NCBI GenBank assembly: GCA_003666485.1
Contig: CP032931.1
Coordinates: forward strand, 2,108,001-2,172,000
DNA length: 64,000 bases
Direction of reading: 5' to 3'
Source: Levilactobacillus brevis
Lineage (GTDB): Bacteria; Bacillota; Bacilli; Lactobacillales; Lactobacillaceae
Made by a program: the position numbers and the translations under genes. The notes under the pieces are model-generated. The model saw only the letters and a program-made list of their open reading frames with translations, made no database searches and had not been told where the DNA came from. How positions within the stretch are numbered: the first letter of the stretch is position 1; each line of letters opens with the position of its first letter. Below, one piece after another: positions 44,915 through 54,332 of this stretch.

Positions 44915-45619
44915 TTATTGATCCGTCAGCTTAAAAATCGGCACGTCAGGCACCTCGCCGCCACCTTGATTGCCACCGGTCGACTGATTGGTCCGCCGCG
45001 GCTCTTGGCGTTCCTTTTCACGTTGGACCTGAGCCGCCGTCTTTAAGTTCTTGCGTTCCCAGCTTAAGAGAATCCGGTCCATGTATTTCAGACTGTACGC
45101 CTGACTCAGCACTGCTTCCTTTAGGGCCAGTTGAATCAACTCTGGGCGGTAGTGGTCCTGATCCAACCACTGCGTAATGCTTTCCATTTCCAGCGGCGAC
45201 AGTGGCCGACCAAATTCCGTTTCAATCTGGTTGAACACGGCAGAGCGGTCATTACTGACGGTCGCCTTAGCCGCCTGATGGGTCTCCTGCACGGCCAGCT
45301 GGCTGAGCTTTTCCGTCAGTAGGCGAAAGTCATAGGCGTCTTGCTTTTGGCCCTGACTGTCGGTCACCGTGGTAATCGTCATTAACTTATTCGTAATCAA
45401 TTCATGTAAGAGCTGATAGACTTTTTGCTTATCCCAACCCAAGTGAGCCGCAATTTCGTCGGCATTGGGCAGTTGCGTGCCGCGATCCATGTAGCGTCGC
45501 AGTTGGAAGAAGACCAGCAACTGGTCGGTGGTCATCCCCACCTCGCGGAAATGGTCCAACAGGTAGTTGGCCACGCTAGTCTGTCCCGCCTGCACGTAAC
45601 GTTGGATAAAATCATCCAT
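44915..45619 (-). CDS. dnaD: DnaD family replication initiation protein
   Basis: 234-residue primosomal protein acting with DnaB/DnaI to load the replicative helicase. The N-terminal winged-helix domain (about 1-105, with QLPNADEIAAHLGWDKQKVYQLL) and the C-terminal DnaD (DnaB_2) domain (about 135-205, with ETEFGRPLSPLEMESITQWL and YSLKYMDRILLSW) are both present. A basic, Gly-rich tail follows. AGGAGGGG precedes ATG. Downstream of aspB as in Bacillus, but without asnS between them. Confidence 0.94.
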   Translation of the reverse strand: MDDFIQRYVQAGQTSVANYLLDHFREVGMTTDQLLVFFQLRRYMDRGTQLPNADEIAAHLGWDKQKVYQLLHELITNKLMTITTVTDSQGQKQDAYDFRLLTEKLSQLAVQETHQAAKATVSNDRSAVFNQIETEFGRPLSPLEMESITQWLDQDHYRPELIQLALKEAVLSQAYSLKYMDRILLSWERKNLKTAAQVQREKERQEPRRTNQSTGGNQGGGEVPDVPIFKLTDQ

Positions 45620-45691
45620 GGTGAAACCCCTCCTGATTTTGAATGAAAACGACCGAACCCAGCAGTTGCGGTCCGATCGTTAAAAACTAAC

Positions 45692-46873
45692 TTAATCTGT
45701 CGTCATAAATGTCTGGAGCCGGGCCATCGCCGTTTTTAGCGAATCCAGGTCCGTGGCGTAACTCAAACGGATGTGGTTGGGAAGGCCAAAGGCAGCGCCC
45801 GTGACCACCGCCACGTGGGCCTGATCCAAGACGGCCGCGACAAAGTCATCAGTCGTGGTCGTGCCCTTTAACCGCATGGCCTCATGCACATCGGGGAACA
45901 GGTAGAACGCCCCCTGTGGCTTGTGGGCCAACTGGAACCCCGGTAGCGCCGTTAGCAGCGGGTAAATGGTGTCCAGTCGTTGTTGGAACGCCGCGCGCAT
46001 CTGTTCGACTGGCGTTTGGTCACCCGTTAAGGCGGCTAACGCGGCAGCTTGACTGACCGCTGCCGCATTCCCAGTCATGTGGGATAACACCGTCGTTAAC
46101 GCGGCCACGATCGATTGCGGTCCCACGGCATAGCCAATTCGCCAGCCAGTCATCGCGTAGGTCTTGGAGACCCCGTTGACCAGCACGGTGTGATCAGCAA
46201 TGGCCGTCCCCAGCGTCAACATCGACGTTGCCGGCCGCTGCCCATCGTAGATCAGGTCGCCGTAAATCTCATCCGCCACGATCAACAGGTCATGGCTAAC
46301 GGCCCACTCTCCGATAGCCCGCAACTCATCTGGCGTATACACCAGACCGCTGGGGTTTTGCGGTGAGTTTAAAATGATGGCCTTGGTGGCTGGCGTCACG
46401 GCGGCTTCTAGTTGCGCCGGCGTGACCTTTAAGCTGGCCGTGGGCGCCACTTCGATGGGCACCCCGCCAGCCAACTTGACCTGTTCGCTGTAACTGACCC
46501 AGTAAGGCGCCGGCAATAAGACTGCGTCGCCCGGGTTCAAGACCACCTGACACAGCGCGTAGAGCGCCAATTTGGCACCCGTCGTCACCACGACTTGGTC
46601 TGCGGTAACGGACACGTGTTGGGTGGCCGCTAAGTGGTCAGCGACGGCCTGGCGTAGCGGTAAGATCCCCGCTGTAGCCGTGTAGCCGTCGACTTGATTG
46701 GCCCGAATCGCCGCCACGGTGGCGTCCTTAATGGCCGTGGGTGTCGGAAAGTCCGGTTGGCCAACACTCAGGTTGATCACGTCGACTCCCGCATCCCGTA
46801 GCTCCTGGGCCCGTTGCCCGGTCTTTAGGGTTGCGGAAGGTTGGACTGCTAATGCGCGTTTTGCGAGTTGCAT
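45692..46873 (-). CDS. aspB: Pyridoxal-phosphate aspartate aminotransferase
   Basis: Class I/II aminotransferase, 393 residues, converting aspartate and 2-oxoglutarate to oxaloacetate and glutamate. Visible are the GQPDFPTP substrate loop, NSPQNPSG (near 170), DEIYGDLIYDG (near 201) and the PLP Lys in NGVSKTYAMTGWRIGY (near 233). The frame extends 39 codons further upstream into the ypmB-like gene; ATG 46871-46873 with GGAGG 10 nt ahead is preferred. Operon with the ypmB-like gene and dinG. Confidence 0.93.
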   Translation of the reverse strand: MQLAKRALAVQPSATLKTGQRAQELRDAGVDVINLSVGQPDFPTPTAIKDATVAAIRANQVDGYTATAGILPLRQAVADHLAATQHVSVTADQVVVTTGAKLALYALCQVVLNPGDAVLLPAPYWVSYSEQVKLAGGVPIEVAPTASLKVTPAQLEAAVTPATKAIILNSPQNPSGLVYTPDELRAIGEWAVSHDLLIVADEIYGDLIYDGQRPATSMLTLGTAIADHTVLVNGVSKTYAMTGWRIGYAVGPQSIVAALTTVLSHMTGNAAAVSQAAALAALTGDQTPVEQMRAAFQQRLDTIYPLLTALPGFQLAHKPQGAFYLFPDVHEAMRLKGTTTTDDFVAAVLDQAHVAVVTGAAFGLPNHIRLSYATDLDSLKTAMARLQTFMTTD

Positions 46874-46893
46874 CGTATCCCCGCCTCCAGTCG

Positions 46894-47397
46894 TTAAATG
46901 TTTGAAATCTGTTGGAGCATCTTGCCCGTGCTGTATTGGTAGGTCACGTAGCACAGTTTGCCACTCTGGTTCAGGTAGCTGACCTGCCAAGCGGGCTTAC
47001 CGTTGAACACGCACAGTGCCGCGGATAAGACCTTCTTGGGATTCTTTTGCCAAACCCGTTGAAGCACCGTGTTGCGGGACAACCCGTCCGTTTGCTTTAA
47101 GACCGTGACATTATTGCCGGTCTTGGGCACGATGGCGTAAACGTTTTGCTTGGCCTTGTTCTTCCCCGCAACGGTATAGTAAGTCGTATCCAAGTTGGTC
47201 CAGTAAAAATTACTGGTACTGGTCAAATGACCCGATTTTTTAGCGACGGCTTCCGCGTGAGCTTGATTTTGAGTCAGGGGTTTCGTGGCCTTATTGACCA
47301 TCACCGCCGCACTGATCAGAATCACCAAGATCACCAGCAGCACGCTCAGCAGGACCCAATGATGCGGCCGCTGACGTCGTTGATACTGTTGTCTCAT
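46894..47397 (-). CDS. YpmB-like DUF5590 membrane-anchored protein
   Basis: About 167 residues: basic N-terminus, one membrane helix (HHWVLLSVLLVILVILISAAV), then an extracytoplasmic beta-rich domain duplicated as in the PepSY/DUF5590 fold. Function unknown; found beside dinG and aspB across Firmicutes. The start is unsure: ATG 47395-47397 is 14 nt from AAGGGAG, the TTG just before it is 11 nt away, and an earlier TTG at 47430 is also in frame. Confidence 0.85.
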   Translation of the reverse strand: MRQQYQRRQRPHHWVLLSVLLVILVILISAAVMVNKATKPLTQNQAHAEAVAKKSGHLTSTSNFYWTNLDTTYYTVAGKNKAKQNVYAIVPKTGNNVTVLKQTDGLSRNTVLQRVWQKNPKKVLSAALCVFNGKPAWQVSYLNQSGKLCYVTYQYSTGKMLQQISNI

Positions 47398-47445
47398 CAA
47401 TTTCCATCGGTCTCCCTTGTCGAATTTCAATCTTTTCCAATTATA

Positions 47446-50286
47446 TCAGACTTCGGGGGGTGTCACCGAGTTGTCCGTCTTTTTTTCAAAAAAATTAACT
47501 AATCCTTGGGCAATGGCGCTGGCATCTCCCGTGGCCTGCGGCAGATCAGCCGGCAGTGCGCGTAGGATCGATTGCCCGTAGTGGCGTTCCAACAGGCGCT
47601 GGTCCAAAATGACAATGGCCCCACGATCGTGCGGTGTCCGAATCAACCGGCCGATTCCCTGGCGCAATTTCAACGTCGCCGCGGGTAAAGCCGCACTGTA
47701 AAATGGATTCTTGCCAGCCGCTTCCAGCCGCGCGTAATTGGCCTTGACGAAGACGCGGTCCGGCGAATCGAACGGCAGCCGCGTGACGATCAGGAGCTCC
47801 AGCTGTTCGGCGGGTAGATCAATACCTTCCCAGAAGCTGGCCGCCCCCAGTAAAATTGCGCCGTGGCTGGTCGCAAACCGTTTGGCGATCCGCTCACGAC
47901 TCCCACTGATCCCCTGCGCAAAGATCTCACGCTGAGCAAATTCGGGCTGGGCACACAACTTCTGATAGACCTGCTCGATCACGGCAAGTGAATTGAACAG
48001 AACCAACGTCTGCTTATTCACCGCCCCCGCGATTTCACCAATCGCCGCGGCCAAGTAGGTCACGTAATCGGCAGGCGCTACCCGGCTGAGGTTCGGCCCG
48101 GCATCACTGATGAACAGCTCGGCCTGCTGGGCGTAATCAAAGCTGGAACGCATCCGGTGCGTCGTCGTTTGCTCGCGGTCTAAGTCGAATTGATCCAAGA
48201 CGTACTGCGAACGACCGGAGGAAAATAACGTGGCCCCGGTCAACAGGACTGGCTGAAAGCCCGCATACAACTGGTTGCGCAAGAAGCCCTCGGTCGCCAG
48301 TAACCCACTGGCCAGTTGAAGACTGTTGCGGTCCCCCACGTGATTGATGGTCAGCCAAAAGAGACTGGCGGGTGCCTGATCGACGACCTGCCGCAAAATG
48401 GTCAACAGCTGACTCATTTGGTCATCAAATAAATGAATCCGGGTGTCGACCTGTTCAAACAAGTAGCGCTCGGAGGCCGCAAACCGGTCGGACTGGCTGT
48501 CAAATTGTTGCCGCAGAGCGCCGAGTTCGGCCAACAGGTCGTCGGTGGCGGCTGTTGCCTTGGCCACCGCGTCCCCGCGGTCGAGTTCAGCGGCCAAGTC
48601 CGCGGCCGGAATCAGCTCTTCAATAATCTGGTTGTGGTTGTTGGGCCGTTTAGCGGCCAAGAAGCGCAAGAAGAGCTGGCTGACCAGCGCCTCCAGCTGC
48701 GTTTCCAGCGTTTGGCTCACCGCCAAGATGCGGTGTAGCGTCGCCACGGCCGCCGCATCGCCGTGAAAGAGGCTCAAGAGGCTCGGCCCCGTCTCGCGGC
48801 CAATGTCGCGTTGCACGTGATGAAGTTCGTTGACCAACTGGGCAAATTTGACCTGGGTCCGCCGCTGCTTGAGCGTGCTATCCGGCAGGTGCTGTGCCTC
48901 GTCGATCACCAGGTACGGCCGATGCAGTCGTTCACCCAAGTCGAGCGCATGTTCACTCAAATAGGCGTGGTTGACGATGATCATCTGGGCCGTCTCCAGC
49001 CGCTGGTCGCGCCGCCGCAAGAAGTCATCCGTGTAAAATGGATTGTCCGCGGTCACTGCCCCCTCGTGCATGATCTCTTGGAAATACGGGGCCCGGTACG
49101 TCGCCAGGTGCAGTTCATCCAGGTCGCCGGTCGTGGTCATGGTCAACCAGACCAGGAGCCGTAGCTTGAGCAGTTGCGTTTGCTTGGACGACTCCGCCAC
49201 TTTCAGCGTGGTCGCAAAGCGTTGGAGGTCCAGGTAATGGCGACTGCCCTTGACCAAGACCGCGTTGACTGGAAACGGCACGATGGCATTGAGTAACGGC
49301 ATCGTCTGATCCAGCAACTGCTCCTGTAACAGGGTGGTCGCCGTACTGATGACCACCGGCCGCCCCGTTTGCCCCAAATACGCCATCGGTAGCGTGTAGC
49401 CCAGGCTCTTCCCAATACCGGTCGGCGCTTCGACGATCATCTGCTTGACGGGATGCTGGTCGGCATGGGCGTAGTTGTTGTAAATGTAATTCATCATCTT
49501 CGCCTGTTCCGGCCGCCATTCCAGGTTGTCCGGCATCAATTTTTGCTTTTGCTTCTTGGTCTTGGGATACTTGCTGGGTTCTGCCAGCGTGGTGGCCGGC
49601 GTCTCCCCCGGTTTGCGCAAAGCCAGGCCGTTCTTGATATACAAGTAGTCTGGCAACTTACGGGGCTGCTCCTCATTCAACCGGTGGGCCACGTCAAAAA
49701 GTGCCGCCGTTTGGAGCGGTAGATCTGGGTGTAAATCGATCATTTTTTGCAGCGTCACTTGCGGTAAAGCCCGCAACCGGCGGAACAGGAAAATAAACAG
49801 CTCGGCCGTGGCGCTGGCATCACTGTCTGCGGAGTGCGGGCTGTCGTGTTCGATATTGAAGTAGCCGCTCAAGTCCCGCAGCCGAAAGCTGGGTGACGTG
49901 GGCAGGAGAATCTGACTCAGAGACACCGTATCCAACGCCTCAATCGTGAGTTCGGGGTACCCGACCCGGTTGAACTCTGCGTTGATAAACGGCAGGTCAA
50001 AATTGACGTTGTGGGCCACAAACACCGTATTGGTCAAGAGACTATACAGGGTCCCGGCAACGTCATCGAAGAGCGGTGCGTGCCGGACCCGTTGATTGGA
50101 AATGCCCGTCAGCCGGGTAATCGCTGTGGGAATCTCCCGTAACGGGTTCACGTCCGTCTCGAAGTGATTAATAATTTGATTATGCTGGACGAAGACGCAC
50201 CCAATCTGGATAATGCGGTCGCCATCTGTCACACTGGTTCCGGTGGTCTCAATATCGACCACCGCATAAACCGTGTCTTTATCCAT
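47446..50286 (-). CDS. dinG: DinG-type exonuclease-helicase
   Basis: 946 residues. An N-terminal DnaQ-like 3'-5' exonuclease (about 1-165) with VVDIETTG, HNVNFD and HSADSDA is fused to a superfamily 2 DNA helicase with Walker A EAPTGIGKSLGY (near 290), DEAQHLPD (near 465) and late motif VI GIGRLIRTPHDRG. As in other Firmicutes DinG, no four-Cys iron-sulphur cluster set is evident. ATG 50284-50286 follows GGTGAG and is preferred over a longer start. Operon with ypmB-like and aspB. Confidence 0.94.
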   Translation of the reverse strand: MDKDTVYAVVDIETTGTSVTDGDRIIQIGCVFVQHNQIINHFETDVNPLREIPTAITRLTGISNQRVRHAPLFDDVAGTLYSLLTNTVFVAHNVNFDLPFINAEFNRVGYPELTIEALDTVSLSQILLPTSPSFRLRDLSGYFNIEHDSPHSADSDASATAELFIFLFRRLRALPQVTLQKMIDLHPDLPLQTAALFDVAHRLNEEQPRKLPDYLYIKNGLALRKPGETPATTLAEPSKYPKTKKQKQKLMPDNLEWRPEQAKMMNYIYNNYAHADQHPVKQMIVEAPTGIGKSLGYTLPMAYLGQTGRPVVISTATTLLQEQLLDQTMPLLNAIVPFPVNAVLVKGSRHYLDLQRFATTLKVAESSKQTQLLKLRLLVWLTMTTTGDLDELHLATYRAPYFQEIMHEGAVTADNPFYTDDFLRRRDQRLETAQMIIVNHAYLSEHALDLGERLHRPYLVIDEAQHLPDSTLKQRRTQVKFAQLVNELHHVQRDIGRETGPSLLSLFHGDAAAVATLHRILAVSQTLETQLEALVSQLFLRFLAAKRPNNHNQIIEELIPAADLAAELDRGDAVAKATAATDDLLAELGALRQQFDSQSDRFAASERYLFEQVDTRIHLFDDQMSQLLTILRQVVDQAPASLFWLTINHVGDRNSLQLASGLLATEGFLRNQLYAGFQPVLLTGATLFSSGRSQYVLDQFDLDREQTTTHRMRSSFDYAQQAELFISDAGPNLSRVAPADYVTYLAAAIGEIAGAVNKQTLVLFNSLAVIEQVYQKLCAQPEFAQREIFAQGISGSRERIAKRFATSHGAILLGAASFWEGIDLPAEQLELLIVTRLPFDSPDRVFVKANYARLEAAGKNPFYSAALPAATLKLRQGIGRLIRTPHDRGAIVILDQRLLERHYGQSILRALPADLPQATGDASAIAQGLVNFFEKKTDNSVTPPEV

Positions 50287-50561
50287 AATATGCTCACCAA
50301 TTTCTGCACAATTGCGATAATAACTGGCACTATGATACACCACTTGGCCCGCTAACGCTACGCCTGAGTAGCCGACCGCGCCGCTTTTTTTGCGCGCAAG
50401 CTAGGCAATCAGCGACACGGTAGGCTTAACACGTCACCCGATGAAATGGCGGCCACAGAAATTTTTACACCGAACTATTTACCATAGCAATTTCAGTCTG
50501 GTATGATAGTTAAGTTGTCCTTAGCTGAAAGACTGGCCGAAATACTGGAAATTTGATAAAA

Positions 50562-50752
50562 CTGGCCGCCTTACCGTTCGCTAGATATGAGTCGGAACGC
50601 GGTGGGTGCCGGTCCGAGCCAAAGAGCGGTCTCGGACCTCAACTTGAAGCCGACAACCCGCGTCTTCAAGTTGCCAGTTCCCTAACCGGCAAGAACCCCG
50701 CCGCTAAGGGAACTCCCACGGCTGAACTCATATCTAGCGAACTCTCGGCTAC
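50562..50752 (+). repeat. Family A structured repeat, copy A5
   Basis: Outer stem TTCGCTAGATATGAGT pairs perfectly (16 bp) with ACTCATATCTAGCGAA. Hairpin 1 is GGTCCGAG/CTCGGACC, hairpin 2 AACTTGAAG/CTTCAAGTT and hairpin 3 GTTCCCT/AGGGAAC, all perfect. Compared with A2 most stems have changed sequence on both sides. Lies in the 951-bp gap between dinG and mvk. Confidence 0.87.
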
Positions 50753-50862
50753 GGTGATGACTGTCAATAACGGTATCTTTCGGCCGAAACAAGCTACCCC
50801 AGTCGTTGCCTGCCACCAGGATTAATGGCCACGTGCCAACCTTGCCGGAGGAGGCCAGAGGT

Positions 50863-51070
50863 GTAGCCAGCTGTGTCGACCCTGTTAGCTGGCGTCTTTT
50901 GCCAGGTTACTGGGTGGGACGACTTGAGAGACTTGCGCTTTTTGCAAGGCTTTCAAGCGAGCCGGAAGCCCGCTCTTTGGCTGGAAGTGTTCCCCATAGC
51001 AGGCGGAATATCTGGCAGCCGCAGGCACTGGTTTGCTCAGTATCAGGTTAGCGAACGGTAAGGCGGCCAG
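50863..51070 (-). repeat. Family A repeat, copy A6, diverged
   Basis: Inverted partner of A5. On the minus strand it begins CTGGCCGCCTTACCGTTCGC, keeps the loop CCAAAGAGCGG, the CTCGCTTGA junction, a CCCACC strand and the final GGCTAC, but the outer stem has been rebuilt and pairs poorly. The 110 bp between A5 and A6 and the ~165 bp before mvk contain no gene. Confidence 0.7.
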
Positions 51071-51237
51071 CAAACACCATTTCGGATTGTTTAGTCAATT
51101 ACCAGCGACTTTCTATAGAAAGGGTTAATTTTTACGTGAATCCGGGATTTTAAAGGTCAAAGCTAGCGCAACGCCAATCAGTAGAGTATGATATTTTCTG
51201 GTAAGTAAAATTCGACAAGGAAAGTGAGCGAGGAGAC

Positions 51238-52185
51238 TTGGGTCAAACGGCAATCGGCAAAAGTAGCGCGAAAATCATTCTTATTGGGGATCACAGCGTG
51301 GTGTACGGCCAACCGGCCATCGCGTTGCCCCTGCCTTCGGTGACGACCCGGGTGGTCATGGCCCCCGCAACCACCGGCCAGACCATCGCCAGTCGCTATT
51401 TCGACGGTCCCATTGCGCAAATGGGCCAGAACTTGGCGGGCGTGGCCGCGTTAATGGCGACGCTGTTAAACCGTTTTGACGCCCAGTCTACCCCGTTTAC
51501 CATGACCATCACCAGTGATTTACCGGCCGAACGGGGTATGGGTTCTTCAGCGGCCGTGGCCGTGGCCATTACGCGCGCCATGTACCACTTTTTCCAACGC
51601 CCACTGACTCGGGACCTATTACTCAGTACCGTAGAGATCGCCGAAAAGATCACGCATGGCAATCCCAGCGGCATTGACGCCGCCACCGTCAGCTCCGACG
51701 TCCCCATCTGGTTCGTCCCGCACCAAGAAACCCTGCAGATTCCCTTTACGCTTCAGGGCTACCTGGTCATTGCCGACAGTGGCATCAAGGGCCAAACGGG
51801 TCAAGCCGTGGCCGCTGTTGCGCGGCGCAAGATGGCCTTTCCGCAAGAAACGACGCAACAGATCACGCGTTTGGGCGAACTCAGCCATCAGGCGCGCATT
51901 GCGTTGGCCGCACCGGACCTGATGCATTTGGGCCAGATCATGAGCGATGCCCAGGACCAATTACGGGGACTCGGCGTCAGTTCAACGGCCCTCGACCATT
52001 TGACCCAAGTTGCCCGGCAAAACGGGGCTCTGGGCGCCAAATTGACCGGTGGCGGCATGGGCGGTTGCTTGATTGCCCTGTGCCCTGACCTGACGACCAC
52101 GCAACACGTTGAAGCCAGCCTCTTGGCCGCTGGTGCCACCAAGACCTGGACGGAAGCCTTTAACTTAGAGGAGGAACCCCAATGA
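51238..52185 (+). CDS. mvk: Mevalonate kinase
   Basis: Phosphorylates mevalonate at the 5 position. GHMP kinase of 315 residues: N-terminal KSSAKIILIGDHSVVYG, ATP loop PAERGMGSSAAVAVA near 100, and C-terminal AKLTGGGMGGCLIAL near 265. The only usable in-frame start is TTG 51238-51240; GGAG lies just 2 nt before it, so the effective ribosome site may be AAGGAAAG 13 nt away. First gene of the mevalonate operon; its stop overlaps the mvaD start by 4 bp. Confidence 0.94.
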   Translation: MGQTAIGKSSAKIILIGDHSVVYGQPAIALPLPSVTTRVVMAPATTGQTIASRYFDGPIAQMGQNLAGVAALMATLLNRFDAQSTPFTMTITSDLPAERGMGSSAAVAVAITRAMYHFFQRPLTRDLLLSTVEIAEKITHGNPSGIDAATVSSDVPIWFVPHQETLQIPFTLQGYLVIADSGIKGQTGQAVAAVARRKMAFPQETTQQITRLGELSHQARIALAAPDLMHLGQIMSDAQDQLRGLGVSSTALDHLTQVARQNGALGAKLTGGGMGGCLIALCPDLTTTQHVEASLLAAGATKTWTEAFNLEEEPQ

Positions 52186-53153
52186 CCGCTGTGACCGCAC
52201 GCGCGCACACCAACATCGCCCTAGTTAAATACTGGGGGAAGGCCGATACCGACCTGATCATCCCCCAAACCAGTAGCCTATCGCTGACGCTAGACCAATT
52301 TTACACGGACACGACCGTTGCCTTTGACACGGCGCTCACTGCCGATACCGTCACGTTAGACGGCACGCGTTTAAGCGACACAGCCAGTCAAAAGGTACGC
52401 CGATTCTTAGACTTAGTCCGGCAATGTAGCGGTGAGACTCGCTTCGCCCAGGTCATTTCGACCAACCACGTGCCCACCGCAGCGGGCTTAGCGTCCTCCG
52501 CCTCGGCATTTGCGGCCTTGGCTGGTGCGGCTAGTCGTGCGGCCGGCCTAGAGCTGTCACCCAGTGACCTGTCCCGATTGGCACGGCGGGGGTCCGGTTC
52601 CGCGACGCGCTCCATCTTCGGTGGCTTCGTAGAATGGCAAGCCGGTCACGACGACCAGACCTCTGTGGCCGTGCCGCTTCAAGAACAGGTCGACTGGCCC
52701 ATTGCCATGGTGGCCCTGTTGCTAGACCCACACCACAAGAAAATCAGTTCCAGACAAGGGATGCAAAGTAGCGTGACCACGTCGCCTTACTACCCAGCCT
52801 GGAAACAAGTGGTCGCCAGCGATTTGGCCGCTATCAAACCCGCCATCTTGGCGCGAGACTTCACCACGACCGGTGAGATTCTGGAAGCCAACGCCATGCG
52901 GATGCACGCGTTAACGCTGAGTGCCAACCCACCATACAGTTACTTCAATGGCGATACCTTAACGGCGATGCAAACGGTCCGCAACCTGCGCGAGACCGGC
53001 GTGGCGTGTTACTACACGCTAGATGCGGGGCCAAATCTCAAAGTCTTTTGCCAAACGCCCGACCTGCCCGCCGTCACGACTCAGTTGGCCGCCCAATTTG
53101 GCGCCGACCGGGTCGTGGTCGCTCACCCCGGTCCCGGCATTCAGTTTCTGTAG
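52182..53153 (+). CDS. mvaD: Diphosphomevalonate decarboxylase
   Basis: ATP-dependent decarboxylation of mevalonate diphosphate to isopentenyl diphosphate. 323 residues with ANIALVKYWGKAD (about 9-23), the phosphate loop PTAAGLASSASAFAAL (about 96-111), RGSGSATRSIFGGFVEW (about 134-150) and the catalytic Asp in TLDAGPNLKV (near 280). Overlaps mvk as ATGA, so translation is coupled. AGAGGAGG precedes the start inside mvk. Confidence 0.96.
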   Translation: MTAVTARAHTNIALVKYWGKADTDLIIPQTSSLSLTLDQFYTDTTVAFDTALTADTVTLDGTRLSDTASQKVRRFLDLVRQCSGETRFAQVISTNHVPTAAGLASSASAFAALAGAASRAAGLELSPSDLSRLARRGSGSATRSIFGGFVEWQAGHDDQTSVAVPLQEQVDWPIAMVALLLDPHHKKISSRQGMQSSVTTSPYYPAWKQVVASDLAAIKPAILARDFTTTGEILEANAMRMHALTLSANPPYSYFNGDTLTAMQTVRNLRETGVACYYTLDAGPNLKVFCQTPDLPAVTTQLAAQFGADRVVVAHPGPGIQFL

Positions 53154-53245
53154 GTCACTGTGACCTGATACATAGTGGTTGTCTGACAATCACACCATAA
53201 TTTTAGTTAAAAAAACGTCAACGAAACAAGAAGGGACCTGATTTA

Positions 53246-54319
53246 TTGATTTCCGCGCAAGCACCCGGAAAACTTTACATTGCCGGCGAGTATGCCGTGG
53301 TCGAACCCGGTTACCCGGCAATTATTGTTGCCCTCAACCAGTTTGTGACCGTGACCATCACCCCCAGCCAAGACTACGGGCGGATCGCGTCCAAGCAGTA
53401 CCAAGAAAATTCGCTGTACTGGCAACGCCAAGGAACGGAATTGGTTTTTGATAACCGTGATAATCCCTTCCACTACATCCTCTCGGCCATTCGCCTGACC
53501 GAACAGTACGCCCAAGCGCTGGGCAAGCCCTTGGCCATCTATCACCTAAACGTGAACAGTGACCTCGACAGCGCGGATGGTAAAAAATACGGCCTGGGTT
53601 CCTCTGCGGCCGTGACCGTCGCCACCGTTAAGGCACTCTGCCAATTTTATGGCATCAAGATGAGCAAGGACCGGCTGTTCAAATTAGCCGCTATTGCCCA
53701 TTTAGACGTCCAAGGCAACGGCTCATTAGGTGACATCGCCGCGTCTGTTTATGGCGGCTGGATCGCCTACCAGGCCTTTGACCGCGACTGGTTGGCTTCC
53801 GCACGGCGAGAGTTATCGTTAACGAAGCTGTTAGACGCCGATTGGCCTGGCCTGCAGATCGAACTTTTGACGCCGCCCGAATCCCTACGTCTGATGATTG
53901 GGTGGACTGGTACGCCGGCTTCCACCTCTCATCTGGTCGACAAGATTGCCCTCTTCAAGGCAACGCGGCGCAAGGACTACCACGCTTTCTTACGGGAAAG
54001 TCGGGAATGCTTGCAACGCATGATTCAGGGCTTCCATGATCAAGACCTCGACGCCATTCAACGCGAAATCGCCGTTAACCGGCAACTACTGAACCGTTTG
54101 GCCTGCCTGAGCCACGTGACGATTGAGACCACCCTGCTGAAAACGATGTGCGACATTGCGGTCCACATCGGCGGTGCCGCCAAGTCGTCCGGTGCCGGTG
54201 GCGGGGACTGTGGTATCGTCATCATTAACGCCGCCAAGGACCTGGCCCACCTCCTCAAGGAATGGGAAGGCCGCGGCATTGAACCATTGAAGCTCAACGT
54301 CCATCACGTTATCGAGTAA
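53246..54319 (+). CDS. Phosphomevalonate kinase
   Basis: Third kinase-like step of the pathway, phosphomevalonate to mevalonate diphosphate. 357-residue GHMP kinase: APGKLYIAGEYAVVEPGYPAI at the start, KKYGLGSSAAVTVATVKAL near 112-130 and SSGAGGGDCGIVI near 310. TTG start 53246 with AAGGGA 9 nt ahead. A 92-bp gap separates it from mvaD; fni follows after 13 bp. Confidence 0.95.
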   Translation: MISAQAPGKLYIAGEYAVVEPGYPAIIVALNQFVTVTITPSQDYGRIASKQYQENSLYWQRQGTELVFDNRDNPFHYILSAIRLTEQYAQALGKPLAIYHLNVNSDLDSADGKKYGLGSSAAVTVATVKALCQFYGIKMSKDRLFKLAAIAHLDVQGNGSLGDIAASVYGGWIAYQAFDRDWLASARRELSLTKLLDADWPGLQIELLTPPESLRLMIGWTGTPASTSHLVDKIALFKATRRKDYHAFLRESRECLQRMIQGFHDQDLDAIQREIAVNRQLLNRLACLSHVTIETTLLKTMCDIAVHIGGAAKSSGAGGGDCGIVIINAAKDLAHLLKEWEGRGIEPLKLNVHHVIE

Positions 54320-54332
54320 GGAGTGAATCCGC

